The notes beneath the pieces were generated by a model that was not told the DNA's origin, ran no database searches, and saw only the letters and a list, made by a program, of their open reading frames with translations. From positions 2,238,501 through 2,302,500 of the forward strand of contig CM049315.1 in NCBI GenBank assembly GCA_026874595.1: a stretch of 64,000 bases of DNA, read 5' to 3'. Made by a program: the position numbers and the translations under genes. The stretch comes from Sipunculus nudus. Its lineage: Eukaryota; Annelida; Sipuncula; Golfingiida; Sipunculidae. Shown in pieces: positions 13,301 to 25,809 of the stretch; within the stretch, counting starts at the first letter, position 1, and every line of letters begins with the position of its first letter.

Positions 13301-14010
13301 GCCCTGTGTGAATAATAAGTACGTCTACGCTAAGCACAGGGCCCTGTGTGAATAATAAGTACGTCTACGCTAAGCACAGGGCCCTGTGTGAATAATAAGT
13401 ACGTATACGCTAAGCACAGGGCCCTGTGTGAATAATAAGTACGTCTACGCTAAGCACAGGGCCCTGTGTGAATAATAAGTACGTCTACGCTAAGCACAGG
13501 GCCCTGTGTGAATAATAAGTACGTCTACGCTAAGCACAGGGCCCTGTGTGAATAATAAGTACGTCTACGCTAAGCACAGGGCCCTGTGTGAATAATAAGT
13601 ACGTCTACGCTAAGCACAGGGCCCTGTGTGAATAATAAGTACGTCTACGCTAAGCACAGGGCCCTGTGTGAATAATAAATACGTCTACGCTAAGCACAGG
13701 GCCCTGTGTGAATAATAAATACGTCTACGCTAAGCACAGGGCCCTGTGTGAATAATAAATACGTCTACGCTAAGCACAGGGCCCTGTGTGAATAATAAAT
13801 ACGTCTACGCTAAGCACAGGGCCCTGTGTGAATAATAAATACGTCTACGCTAAGCACAGGGCCCTGTGTGAATAATAAATACGTCTACGCTAAGCACAGG
13901 GCCCTGTGTGAATAATAAATACGTCTACGCTAAGCACAGGGCCCTGTGTGAATAATAAATACGTCTACGCTAAGCACAGGGCCCTGTGTGAATAATAAAT
14001 ACGTCTACGC
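10341..14010. repeat. 40-bp satellite array, 92 units
   Basis: Units start every 40 bp from 10341 to 13981 with no net indel. The last unit is cut at 14010. Each unit reads gccctgtgtg, aataata(a/g)t, acgtc(g/t/a)acgc, taagcacagg. The junction between units forms the perfect 14-bp palindrome CACAGGGCCCTGTG, and G-type units also contain the palindrome CGTCGACG. Nearly all variation is at two positions, and these variants fall into blocks rather than being scattered. A rare gtatacg variant occurs at unit 60 and unit 77, exactly 17 units (680 bp) apart, inside matching blocks, which indicates a recent higher-order duplication. In-phase TAA stops prevent coding. Confidence 0.97.
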
Positions 14011-14128
14011 TTATTTAAAACTTTCATATACCAATACAGACAAACGTGAAGAATCCAGTTACTCATAAAATGCAAACTTATGAAAGTAAGGTAGATTTAA
14101 ACTTGAATGGGTTATATGATATATGTCT

Positions 14129-14154
14129 CCCCCCCCCCCCCCCCCCCCCCCCCC
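14129..14154. repeat. poly-C tract, 26 bp
   Basis: Uninterrupted run of C, the longest homopolymer in the window. Proline-rich frames through it are artefacts. Confidence 0.95.
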
Positions 14155-14558
14155 ATCATATGGGCCTCCTATCCCAAAATGTGAGGGGGAATAATGGACT
14201 TCAAATCAAATGTTTGTGGTTAACAAAAATCCTTAATTTTTTAAGATCTGACTTTTAAGATCAAGGCCAAGGCACCAGGTTTCGAATTCATCTCCGATTT
14301 TGATAGAAGCAATTCAAGTATCAAATTATACAAAATAATATTAAGTGGTTTAACAATTATAGTGGTCACAAAAATTGCTGATTTGACCTTGAAAATGAAG
14401 GGTGTAGTTGAGAAAATGCTACCGATTCCTCGAATATCAGACATTGGGCCAGCGGCATTAAGCGATGTCTACGCATGTCTGCCGATGTGTCCCGATGTTT
14501 CCCAGATGATGTCCCGCAGATCTGAGAAACATCGGGAAATTGTATGCGTATTTAACAT

Positions 14559-14562
<4 letters not shown>

Positions 14563-14610
<48 letters not shown>
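14563..14610. repeat. (AT)n microsatellite
   Basis: About 48 bp of AT dinucleotide. Confidence 0.95.
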
Positions 14611-14612
<2 letters not shown>

Positions 14613-16089
14613 TTTTTCCTCACTTCCTGATTTTCTCAAAATGTAATCTGAAGTTCCCGATCACTCCCGCATTGCTTCCAAATTTTAAGTCAATTTCACA
14701 TTGGAACAATCAGCGGACAGCGTCGGCCAAGTGCCTTTTCATATCAAGCTGGCAACGCTCAGTGAATAATATAAAACTGAAAAATCAACTGTGTCATAAG
14801 GAGGAACATATACAATAAAAAAAATGTCAAAGATTATGACGAAACGACAGGGATTTGGTACCGTTTTTACCAAGAAAGACCTTTGCCCAATATGATCATA
14901 TAAATCTTAACTAGGGGACAAATTCCCCCAATTTGCTGGTTATATAACAGTTTATTTATAGCATACACATAGCAACCAGGCATATATCATATATTAATGA
15001 GCAGGAAATTGCGTTGCTAACAAAACAGCATCATTTGCCTTGCATAAATAACATTTAATTAAATGTAATTAATTGTATGATATCCTCACATACGTGTCTA
15101 CAGTTTTTATATATTTACGTAAATTAAGAGTAGTTTGTCATTGTTCTTGCATGTTTGTCCAAAAATCATTTTGGTTTGGGGACATCTGGTTAAATATTTG
15201 TAAGTATCAGAAATACATTGCGTAAATATTAATAATGATGACGACACGTTAAAGATCATTTACTTTTTATGTATATCAAATGAGTTAACAATAATACTGA
15301 CACCAGCAGACGAACCAGGTGTTGCAAAAAAAAAAATCCAGAAAACACAAGAAAAAGAAAGGGGTACACAGTCTGTGATCTGGTTTAACAGTCCATTGCA
15401 CCATTGGGTGGCTGTCCTTGTGTGGAGATAAGTCTCATATTGACACTTACAGAGGCGTCCAAACAATACTATTAATGATTTCTATTGAGTTAGTTTTCTT
15501 TCTCTATATCCCGGAGTGTTCAAATAATGCGTTATGGCCCGATAAGAAGTATGAACGTATAATAATAACAAATAATAATTATTTGAAACCGACTTATCCC
15601 TTGCTGTAACACACTTTAGGGAAGAAGTGTTTCGTAAGCAGTGTTACGTTTATTTTATTCTTATTTCTTTATTCAGGGTGGCTTATTCAGAATATACTGA
15701 TCTTCCACAAGGCCCTGATGATAGTTATTGAAATTTCAAACGTGAACAAATTGCATGACAGTCCTATATAAGTAAACATATATATGTTTAGAACATTGTA
15801 ACTAAATGTATTATATATTATTAGTTCCTGCACTAGTATGACTATTATATTAAAGAATATTATTCAGAAAATCATAGAATGACCCATTCAGGTTATTAAC
15901 CATGTTCATGACATCGCATGACATAAATGCAGAGAATAATTCAAACTACAAGTGCATGTGTGTATAGGGTTGTTAGTTTTTTTCACTCTTACTGGTATTC
16001 TTAAAGCATAAAATGTCAACATGCATGCACACCATGGATAAAGAAGTAAACATAGATAATTGATATCATGTCAATGGATTAGAGAATAT

Positions 16090-17390
16090 TTCTTAATATC
16101 TTTTTTTGAACTTATCTAAATTATATAATCTTACGTAAAGCTTTCGGTAACAAATCCATAATTTCGGTCCCTGATAAATAAAAGATATTCGCATCAGTTC
16201 AGTTCTAACTTTAGGTAGTTTGACTTGACAAAAATATCTTGTGTTATAAGAGTGTATTTCAGAACGGGTTTCTGATAGACACTTAAGATAACCAGTGCTA
16301 GGCCATTCAGGCATCTTTAATCATGAATATATTAGAAAGGTAAGTTAGTCGTTGAGTGATGTTTTGCCATTTTAAGGCTGATATCAATGTTTAACTAGGT
16401 GGATTCGTATTATAATTCCCCGTTCATGTTAGTTTAGCTTTGATGGCCCCAAAATGATTAAACCGTAATCAATATAGGATTGTATAGTGGTATTAATAAT
16501 ATATACGAGTTCCTGTGACGGTAAAACTTTACTCGGACGAGCAAGTGCGCCTAGTTCAGGTTTTAATTTAGAAGTTAGTTCATTAATATGTGCTCTCCAA
16601 GTAAGACTATTGTCAAGTGTTACTCTGAGATATTGAGCTTTATCAGTATACCGTAGGACTCTATCATTTAACAAAATAGGCGGATATGATGGTGTAATTT
16701 TAGATATTTTTGTCTGTTTATGATTTTTCTGTATTTATCGTGAGTTTATTCACTCGAAACCATTCAGATATTCTCTTAATATCAACTTGAATTTTCTGTG
16801 TGACGAACTCAATAGTGGGACCAGAAATGTATAAGCATGCATGTATCATCAGCAAACAGGCTAATGTTACGAGATTTTGGTATGTCAAACATCATCAAGA
16901 TAAATTAAGAATAAGAGTGATCCTAGAACAGAACCTAGAGGGACTCCCATAGAAATCTGCGAACACTCCGAAACTGAACCATTTTATTTAGTAGCCTGAA
17001 TCTGATTACCAAGATACGATTTAAACTACCCTAATTCATGATTCCTTATTCCATATTTATAAAGCATGTCAAGTAGCCTAGTTTGACATATTGAATCAAA
17101 ATATTTACAGGTATCTAGAAAGCATACTACATACTGTTATATGTCCTTTGTCGCATGCTTTAACGCCATCCCTTGTACTGCAAAGTAATGACGTAATGGT
17201 CGAGTGTTGTTTTATGAATGCCGATTTTGATTGGACCTAACAGTTTGTTATCATAAATATATGATTATAACTGCTGGTATATCACTTTTTCCATTATTTT
17301 AGCTATATGGTCAGGAAGATGGTCAGGCAAATAGACAACCTTTCTCCCGGCGTTGGCTCCGTGAAATTACCAACTCACTTTAAATAAAGA
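16090..17390 (-). pseudogene. decayed non-LTR retrotransposon reverse transcriptase
   Basis: Translating the minus strand from about 17.39 kb downward gives RT pieces in changing frames with many stops. KVIYQQL and a finger-like region come first, then ISLFADDTCML around 16.85 kb, which is the RT catalytic FADD box. LRVTLDNSLTWRAHINEL follows around 16.6 kb. The C-terminal tail has HSYNTR, LPKVRTEL and FIYQGPKLW at 16.1-16.3 kb. This order is that of Jockey/CR1-superfamily LINEs. Several frameshifts and in-frame stops make it inactive. The endonuclease half is missing, consistent with 5' truncation. Confidence 0.75.
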
Positions 17391-17399
17391 TAATATTCC

Positions 17400-20300
17400 A
17401 AGAAATTAAAAAGTAAATGAAGCTTAGTGATGAAGGAAAATAAGTGTACCGTTCCAGGTAAGTTTTCTACCTTATACTGCACAGGGATCAGCAAAACATG
17501 CCGCCTTTGAGGATGACGTGATTTGTTTATGGACATGTCGGCCGCTGTAATATGAAGCTATACTGGTTAATGAGTCACCAGACACAAGATGGGCTTCCTA
17601 TCCCTTTTTCAACCTCCCGCTTATATTTACATTGTCTATACAATCGACCATTATGATTATCTTTAAAGGGGCCTATTGCGATATCTTATGTATGTTTATT
17701 AACTAACCTTTTATTAAAAAAATAAGATAGAAAACACCCATTCCACCAAATCAAAGTCGTTTGATTTGTATATATTCATGTGTTTAAAACGTGGGGGTCC
17801 GCAAAAATAATCTAAACACATACAGCAAGGGCATCTGGCGGCAAGTCAGATGAACAAGAGTACTGTAAAATGTGTTTTGCATCTAGTGACCTTTCAACCT
17901 CCACACATATTCAGACAACTACTTTGTATCACGTGGTTTTCTGTTTGTCAACCTTGCGTATATCCCGTGTTTAATAACAGTTTATAGGTAAACCAGCCTA
18001 TACATCCGTCACTGTTGAACAGGAATTACTTACAGTTCATTAACATGACCACAGAAAAAGAGAGAACAGCAATTCTACAGAAAAGATCGGTGAATAGCTG
18101 GCTTTAAAATACCAGAAGCTAAAAACCTTACTTGTCAAGTAAAGATAAAACAACACACAAATGACCTTCGTCAACATGTGTGAATCTCAATGTACAAATA
18201 TTATGTATTTACTGTAATATTGGATAAGTTTAATATGCAATCCCCGCAGAATACAAAAGCGTTGATATCGCTTAAATTTATTACGGCATTAAGTTGTAAT
18301 ATATAGTTCACTAAATGTATCGACCGATTCATAAAAAAACTAATATATATAAAGATATTCTTATGTTTCCGAAATCATTCTACACAATAAAATTATGCAA
18401 AAAGTGTTGCTCCAAACATGTAATTACAACTACCCTTTAATTCGACCGCGAGCATGTTGCTATGGTGACACTGAAATCTATAATATATATTTTACAAAAC
18501 GAGCAGATGGTGGTTAAGTAACGTCATGCAGGGCCCGTTCTGTATAAAATAGTGCTATGAAAGGATTTGCCTGTTTGTGGCACTTGTGCCAACTTAAATT
18601 CGGCAATATCATCATAAACTGCCAGATCGATTAAAAACGTTGCCATGAAGGAATGAGATATTGGCCTTATTAACTAAAGTATCCTCCTTATCACGACTTG
18701 CAGTACATTTTTTCGACATGGCATGTGGTCACACTCTCGGTAAACTTTCCTATGTCAAAAGGACATAACTGCCACTAACATAATATTCCAACCCCCCCCC
18801 CCCCCTCCGTCTTTACAAAATTGTTAAGATAGTTTAGTAATTGATTTAGCAGTACTTGGAAAACTGTAAAACAAACATATAAGGAACCCTTCGAGACTTG
18901 TATAGAGATTGTTCGTATACATATCGTGGGCCTTGAATTGTGAAAATATTCCCTTTAATTAGGTATTTAAAAAAAATATACGCCTTCCATTAACATTAAT
19001 TTTTAACTGATTCAGATAATAAAATTTATCAAATTTAAAATGTAACACTTCCACGTAAATTCATACAGGCTTGAAAAAAAATCATGATGTATGCCTGTAA
19101 ACACTCATAAACAATACAATCTACACATGATTCCATACATTATTCAGAAATATGTTTTTCGATTCGAATAAAGGTTATAAACAACCATAGCGGCGTATAT
19201 TAGATTACCCTTTTTCGATTTCGTGGAGCTGATATTAGGAAAACCTACCTTTCTGCTTAAAATAGTCACTTACAGGGTTAAACACCCCCACTTTAACTTA
19301 GCAGTTAAGTACGCCGACGTGTAAACACAATATTTACAAGTGCCCCCCCCCCCCCCGGCAGACCCCTTTGGTGAAAATCTCTTTAACACCGATGTTCCTG
19401 ATGACCTGGAGTGAGGATTGTTAAGATAGACTTGTGCCCCACAGGAATGACAGAGTGGGGTGTTTATAAGCCCGCTCTCTGCGATAATAGGACCTAATAT
19501 ACATGGGTATTTCAGGTGTCTTCCAAAAGCAGTTTTCTGTTTACCTAAACTACTTGCTACACCTATAGATAGAAGTTAAAGATTGTATATTTTCACACAT
19601 GGCAGAATCGATGTTGCTCTAACCTTGCACGGGATCCACAATTTGTGTGTTACTTTTCAAAATATTAACATTATAGAAGGGGAGTTCAAATAAAAGAGAA
19701 TTCATTTTAACAATATTGGTTTTAAATTACACCTTAAATGATTCGCTGACAAATGATTGTAAGATGGAGTGTCCCCTACCGCATTGTATTTTTATAAATT
19801 TAGGTATTTAAGGCAACTTTAAAACAACAACTTGCACATCATATTTCTTTTGAGGAATCAGAACAATTTTATCATACTAGTACCAGATGAAAAAAAAACT
19901 ATTTATTCATAAGAACGTTTTCTCGTTTGCTTTATTCTTGATACAGTTGTGATCGCATTATGGACGCACCTTTTCACAAAATGATAATTAAGGCACAACC
20001 TGTTAATAAAATATGGCGGAAATTACTGACACTAAAAATTCGCCATTAACATAATGGTTATAAAATCCCTGTGGAGTAGAGAATAACTATAACTATATGA
20101 TCAAGTCAAGGTCAGCCTATCTGTCAAAGGGTATACGGTTGGAAGGGAAAGGACAGAGCACTAATTGTTTTAACTTCAAAAGTTCCCAACACTGATGAAG
20201 GCAACTGCTTCTCTGTTAATGACACGCAAGTGTTTAACATTTGCGCTATTAGTTGGTGGTTGGAACTAAATTTAGTTTCCACATTTTTCATTCTTTTTCC

Positions 20301-20940
20301 TCGTCACGAATTTCAGAATTGCGTAGTTTCCTTTCCCTCGTGCCCAAGGGAAGAACAAAGAGTGGCTGTAGCCTACGTCATATACGAATGTATGTCTATA
20401 TACCTGTCCGGACTTGTACATAACTCACCTACAGAACATTTCCTCTTGAATTCGGACAAGGAAGATCTCAGCAGTTTCATGGCCATCCCTGAAGATAGTC
20501 TGTATCCGGAATAAAGGCCTAGGTTCTAGAATTCGCGGGGTGAACGAAATCAACACGTATATATTACATTAAGTAAACGGTCAACAGTCTGTCTTGGTAA
20601 TGTCAGTTTGCTTAGCCCTCTAACCCCCCCCCCCCCCCCCCCATCCACCCCGCCTCAGCCCCACCGGGTTTGTTTTCGACAAGACACGACTTTTTCTGCA
20701 ACAAAAGAAAACTGAACGATACGCAACACCCTGCACTGTTAATGATATTTAGCGTGTGTTTTCTATTTTCCATATTTTTAGGTCTCCATTTATATATATA
20801 TATATATATATATATTAATCAACATGTTTCCTGCAATAAACAGCTTATATATTTGTATGATTATAAAGCTCTGGTGTAATATCATAGAACACTCTAGTAG
20901 TTGTTTATTGCAAGAAAACTGTAGATATATTCATATATGC
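17400..20940. other. no recognised feature, 3.5 kb
   Basis: AT-rich, with C-tracts at about 18791-18806, 19344-19358 and 20624-20642 and an (AT)n at 20791-20815. One open frame at 20230-20514 follows a good-looking acceptor (tttttcctcgtcacgaatttcag). It could be an orphan terminal exon, but its product is not recognised. Confidence 0.45.
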
Positions 20941-20949
20941 TCCCACTCT

Positions 20950-22618
20950 CTGCATAAAAACAAAACATGGAATCAGTACGTCTTAAGTATTCTACAAAGA
21001 ACATCCCATTACCATCGGAAACGGACTCCAAAAAAAAGCTAAAAGAAAAAACTGAGCACCTTTACAGAAGAATGAGATGGAACGCCTTCTTCTACCTCAT
21101 CCCTGAAATCAGGACCAAAGATAAGGTAATTTGGATTTTGCTCTAAAAAACACCACCACAGATTCCTGAAATGAAAAGTTTTGAGAATAAACTATTAAAA
21201 TGATTGAAAACATTAAGTTCCGAGATAAAATTTGCCAATTCCAGTAACATCTGTCCTCGGACATTCGTAAGCAGACTAAGAGTTCCAACAACCTAATTAT
21301 ACCGGCAGACAAAACCCACCAACTTCTACAAAATGGACCAAAATGCAAACAAGGGTCTATTGCACAAAAACATTACAAAGGTGTACAAAAAGTGAGTACA
21401 CAAGCTGTATCATCAAAAGAAAGTGAGGCGAATGATATTGCAAAAACTAGTCCACAAAAACACAATAAATACCACAGCCCACAGAGAAGCATTCGTCACC
21501 CTGAAAGATCACGAACAGATCAACTTCAATAATAACCCCACCTGTCGTCTGATTAACCCAGCCAAATCAGACAAGGGAAAAATCAGCAAACAAATACTGG
21601 ACAGAATAAATAGCAATGTCATGACAGGCCTCAACCTAAACAAGTGGAAAAACACAACTGATGTTACATCATGGTTCAATAAAATTACAATAAAGAAAAA
21701 TATTCATTCATCTCATTTGACGTGGTTGATTTTTATCCATCAATCACATTAGACCGCCTGAACGAAGCACTAGACTTCGCCTCTGCCTATGACAACATCA
21801 CCAATGAAGAAAGTGAAATAATTATCCAATCAAAAAAGTCTTTCCTCTTTAACGTCGGAGAACCATGGAGTAAAAATACATCAGCATCCCATTTTGACGT
21901 AACCATGGGCAACTACGATGGTGCCGAAACATGTGAACTTGTGGGTGTGTTCCTTCCTTCTCTGTCTCTTCACAAATCAAAAAGACAACCTATTGGGATT
22001 GTATAGGGATGGTGGACTAGGGAATCTCAAAGGAAACCCCCAAAAGGCGGATGCCACGGAAGTGTGGGTTCAAAACATGTTAAACACACCAGACTCCTTC
22101 ATGAACAACCTAACTCTCTTAATTACCGGAAGGGGTCGCCACATACAGAGTTATGTCATGATACATGTTTCACATCACAGAACAGGTGGGACCTGGACAG
22201 TCGAGGGGTTAAACGTTCAGCTCTCTCCGGTGGCGACCAGGGTTCGATCCCCGGCGTGGCTATGATAGTGGGTTATACTTGCCCGTTAGTTATAATAACT
22301 ATTTTATTTATTATTTAAAAATAAATAAGTTTATATTTAAAGACCTATGCAAAATATTCAAAGCACATGGCCTAAAGATTACAAATGACGCAAACAAAAG
22401 GACCATTGACTTTTTAGATATAACTTTAGACCTACACCGTGGTAAACACAAAGCGTTTAAAAAAGCAAACAACACCCCATTATATCAACAGTAAATCCAA
22501 CCACCCCCCTTGAATCATCAAGAATATATCCCAATCGGTTAACAAACCTCTCTCCCAAATATCAGCAGACGCAGAATCATTCAACCAGGCCGCACCCATA
22601 TACCAGGATGCGCTTTAA
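20950..22618 (+). pseudogene. decayed reverse transcriptase of the YRDD/GIY-YIG (Penelope-like) type
   Basis: Pieces of one RT run along the plus strand in shifting frames. RRMRWNAFFYLIPE is at about 21.08 kb. IIPADKTHQ is near 21.3 kb. EAFVTLKDHEQI and CRLINPAKSDKGKISKQI are at 21.48-21.6 kb. VDFYPSI, the first catalytic Asp region, is at about 21.73 kb. DVTMGNYDGAE-CELVG is near 21.9 kb. LYRDGGL at about 22.0 kb stands where active relatives have two Asp, so one catalytic Asp is replaced by Gly. After an insertion, LCKIFKAHGLKIT and TIDFLDITLDL resume at 22.34 kb. Frameshifts and stops are present throughout. The 3' end is cut by the element beginning at 22616. Confidence 0.75.
22042..22335 (+). 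mobile_element. tRNA-derived SINE inserted in the RT pseudogene
   Basis: About 290 bp interrupts the RT between GLYRDGGL...NPQ and LCKIFK. It contains an RNA polymerase III-like B box, GGTTCGATCCC at 22241-22251. An A-box-like stretch, TCGAGGGGTTAAACG, lies about 40 bp upstream at 22201. This is the arrangement of a tRNA-derived SINE head. An A/T-rich tail follows. Exact ends and target duplication are not resolved. Confidence 0.5.
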
Positions 22619-24930
22619 ACAAGTGACCCGGTGGTCATAACGCTCAGCCGACTGACATGTTGATAATATGTCCTTGCACAGACAACTAATTAAGATATGT
22701 GACATCATTGTCACCTAAGTTCATCAAGACCCATAAAAACAACAAATTTGATGACAAGCCAACCAGCCTTTCATGAGGAATCTGGCAATTTGTGTGTATT
22801 TTGCATTATTTCTGGGGTGCTAAAACATATCCCAAAACTCTGAGAATATAGGTCACTGTGACCCAATTTCAGGTTTTTGGGGAGAACTTTTGAGGAAATC
22901 TCAGGATGTCAACTTGAAAATTCTGGGCCCCACGGTTATGATTTGTGCTCTACTTTGGTATCAAATTTTCAATTATTCTGATGGGTGCTTATAAGCCCCA
23001 TAGCTCAGAAAATATGGGTAACAGAGATCTTTATTCATGTTTCCAAGGAGACTTTTCACAGATCTCCCTGGATGTCAAGTTTGAAGATACTAGGACCAAT
23101 GGTTACAATTTGAGCCCTGTTAAGGGACGACTGCATCTTTGAAGGTCTCATAAATAGAGAAAAAAAAACATGTGTTAACATTTAAAAAAAAATAGGTGGT
23201 GCCACCAGTTCACAAGAACTGATGAAACACTCTTTGATGAATATGCATGCAAAGAATCAGGGTGATCAATGGAATAGTTGTTCAGATACTGGAGCTTTTG
23301 TATCAAATTTTTAGTTATTCTGGGAGGTACTTCTAAGATCCATAGCTCGGAGGAAATGGGTAACAAAGACCTAATTTAAGGTTTCCATGGAGTTTTTTAT
23401 GGCCCTCCCAGGATGTCAAGAAAGATTCCAGGTCAAATAGTTATGATTTGTGCCCTGTTAACAGACGACCACATCCTTGAAGGTCTCAAAAATAAAGATA
23501 AAAATGCATAAAAATTCAAAGAAGTCAAGGTGGCACCACCAGTCTGCAGGAACTGATGAAACACTCCATGATGCATATGCATGCAAAGAATAAGGCCGAT
23601 CAATACACTAGTTGTTCAGATACCAGAGCTTTTGTATCAATTTTTTAGTTATTCAGGGGGGGGGGGGGGACTTCTGAGCCCAATAGCTCGGAGAATACAG
23701 ATGACAGAGACCTAATTTCAGGTTTCCAAGGAGACTTTTCATGGGCCTCCCAACATGTCAAGAAAGAAGATTCTAGGTCTAGTCGTTACGATTTTTGCCC
23801 TGTAAACAGATGACCGCATCTTTTAAGGTCTCAAAAACAGATAAAAAAAATAGTAAAATATAAAAAAATACAGGTGGCGCTACCAGTCTGCAGATACTGA
23901 TGAAACATTCCATGATCAATATCCATGCAAAGAATCATGGTGATCAATGCATTAGTTGTTTAGATCCTCGAGTTTTTGTATCAAATTTTCTATTATTCTG
24001 GGGGGGGGGGGGAGGGGGGGGGGATAGAAGCCCCATAGCTCACAGGTTGTGGGTAACAGAGACCTAATTCAAGGTTTCCAAGGAGACTTTTCATTTGCCT
24101 CCCTGCATGTGAAGACAGGAAATTCTAAGTCCAGTCATTAAGATTTGTATCCTGTTAACAGATTGGCATCTTTTAAGGTCTCAAAATAGAGATTAAAAAA
24201 TCGTGAAAAATCGAAAAATACAGGTGGTGCCACCAGTCTGCAAAAACTGATGTAAAACCCCATGATCAATATCCATGCAAAGAATCATGGTTGTCAATAC
24301 ATTAGTTGTTCAGATATTTTTTTGTTCAGAGCTTTTGTATCAAATTTTTCATTATTCTGGGGGTTTCTTCAGAGCCCCATAGCTTTAAGAATATAGGTAA
24401 CAGAGACCTATTTCCAGGTTTCCGAGAAGACTTTTAATTGACCTCTCTGGATTTAAAGTGAGAAGATTCCAGGTCCAGTGGTTACGATTTGTGCCCTGTT
24501 AACAGATGACAGCATCTTTTGAGGTCTCAAAAATAGAGAAAAAAATCGTTAAAAAAATCGAACAAATACAGGTGGCGCCACCAGTCTGCAAAAACTGATG
24601 AAAACACTCCATGATCAATATCCGAGCAAAGAATCATGGTGATCAATTTATTAATTGATCAGATATTTGAACTTTTGTATTAAATATTTCATTATCCGAG
24701 GGGGTACTTCGGAGCCGTATAGCTTTAAGAATATGAGGAACAGAGACCTAATTCCAGGTTTCCAAGGAGATATTTCATGGACCTCTCTGGATGTAAAGTG
24801 AGAAGATTCCAGGTCCAGTGGTTACGATTTGTGCCTTGTTAACCGAAAGACGGCCGGATGGCCGGACGGACGACGGACAAAGAGTTATCGCTATAGCTCA
24901 GATGACTTACATTTTCATCAACAGCGACAC
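22616..24930 (+). mobile_element. pearl/Helentron-like element 1 with ~345-bp tandem core
   Basis: Begins AACAAGTGACC, GGTCATAACGCTCAGCCGACTG, matching the start of element 2 at 27421. The core is tandem copies of a unit that includes aggtggcgccaccagtctgcag (near 23193, 23530, 23873, 24224, 24572), so a period of about 340-350 bp. The array ends in a GGCCGGACGGAC tract at 24845-24880 and then gctatagctcagatgact, as in element 2. The terminal gagctaaaaa seen in element 2 is missing, so the 3' end looks truncated. No coding capacity. G-runs at 23656-23669 and 24000-24022 interrupt two copies. The layout of tandem core plus tetranucleotide tract is that of bivalve pearl elements, which have been linked to Helentrons. 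Confidence 0.7.
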
Positions 24931-25467
24931 CTCCAACCGAAAGCCATTTCAATCAGTCTTACCTGACGGGTGCAACAACATGTTGCACGACACTACGTAG
25001 TCGAAAAAAAATGTCTGACCAAACTTGGCAGACAGTCAAGGGACTCAGTCATTTTGTCCTTAATAGTGAGGTGACCTTGGTTGATAACATAGGGATTATA
25101 AATAAAGACAACGAACAGCTGCAATAACGTGTTTATTGTATTATATCAGATCATGTACATGTACAATATATTCATGCACTGGCATGCATTCAATAGTCAT
25201 ATACAAACTGTGATTATTTTTATACGTTTAAGAACTGACGCAACCTGTGTCTTGTCACAGGTTAAATCTTAAATTCTTCTGCAATCGCGCGTACGCTCTC
25301 GCTGATTCATTCAGTCGAATAAGCTTGGCTTTTTCAGATAGCGAAAGAACTCGCCTTGGAATACGCGTGGTGCTACCTGGCGGCATTATCTAAAACAATC
25401 CTGGTTCAGCTGTCCCAATGCTGTAATCTCAAAGATAATGACGACGTTGATAATGCGAAGATTGTAA

Positions 25468-25809
25468 GGCCAAAATAAAAAAAAAGATATGGTTCTCAGG
25501 CACTTTTTTTCCAGAAATCAATGCGGGCGGGCGGGTTTTTTATATTTAATTTTTTGGTATGTTTCGATAAAAATGTCAAAAGATAAGGGATAAGCATGAT
25601 AATAACAGATTTATTTTGCTAAACAAGTAAAGGCACTACATAACAAAGGAAACTGTATGATTTTATCTTCTTGAAAGAAATGTCCGAGCGGCTGCAGCTC
25701 ATAATTGGAAAGTTTCTATTAAAAATCAAAATAAAAATTTTTGATGCGGGGGTTTAAAATTGATGCGGGCGGTGCCTTAGAACCATACCTTTTATTTTTT
25801 TTTTTGGCC
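25468..25809. mobile_element. PIF/Harbinger-like MITE, copy 2
   Basis: 342 bp with ends GGCCAAAATAAAA...GGTTCTCAGGCAC and its inverse ...GGTGCCTTAGAACC...TTTGGCC, flanked by TAA on both sides (25465-25467, 25810-25812). It is the reverse orientation of the copy at 9056-9280 and about 117 bp longer in the middle. Confidence 0.6.

Larger units (their letters stand above)
14011..16090. other. non-coding stretch with simple repeats
   Basis: Contains a 26-bp poly-C run at 14129-14154 and an (AT)n run at 14563-14610. No gene or element was recognised in the remainder. Confidence 0.5.

Noticed and set aside
10341-14010. CRISPR-like array
   Set aside because: Units are contiguous 40-mers with no unique spacers, in a spliced-gene eukaryotic context; it is a satellite.
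20230-20514. Open frame of 94 codons after a good acceptor
   Set aside because: The product is not recognised, no neighbouring exon or poly(A) signal was found, and length alone is not evidence. It remains a possible orphan exon.
22201-22260. tRNA gene
   Set aside because: B box and A-box-like words only; inserted in an RT pseudogene with an A/T-rich tail, as a SINE would be.
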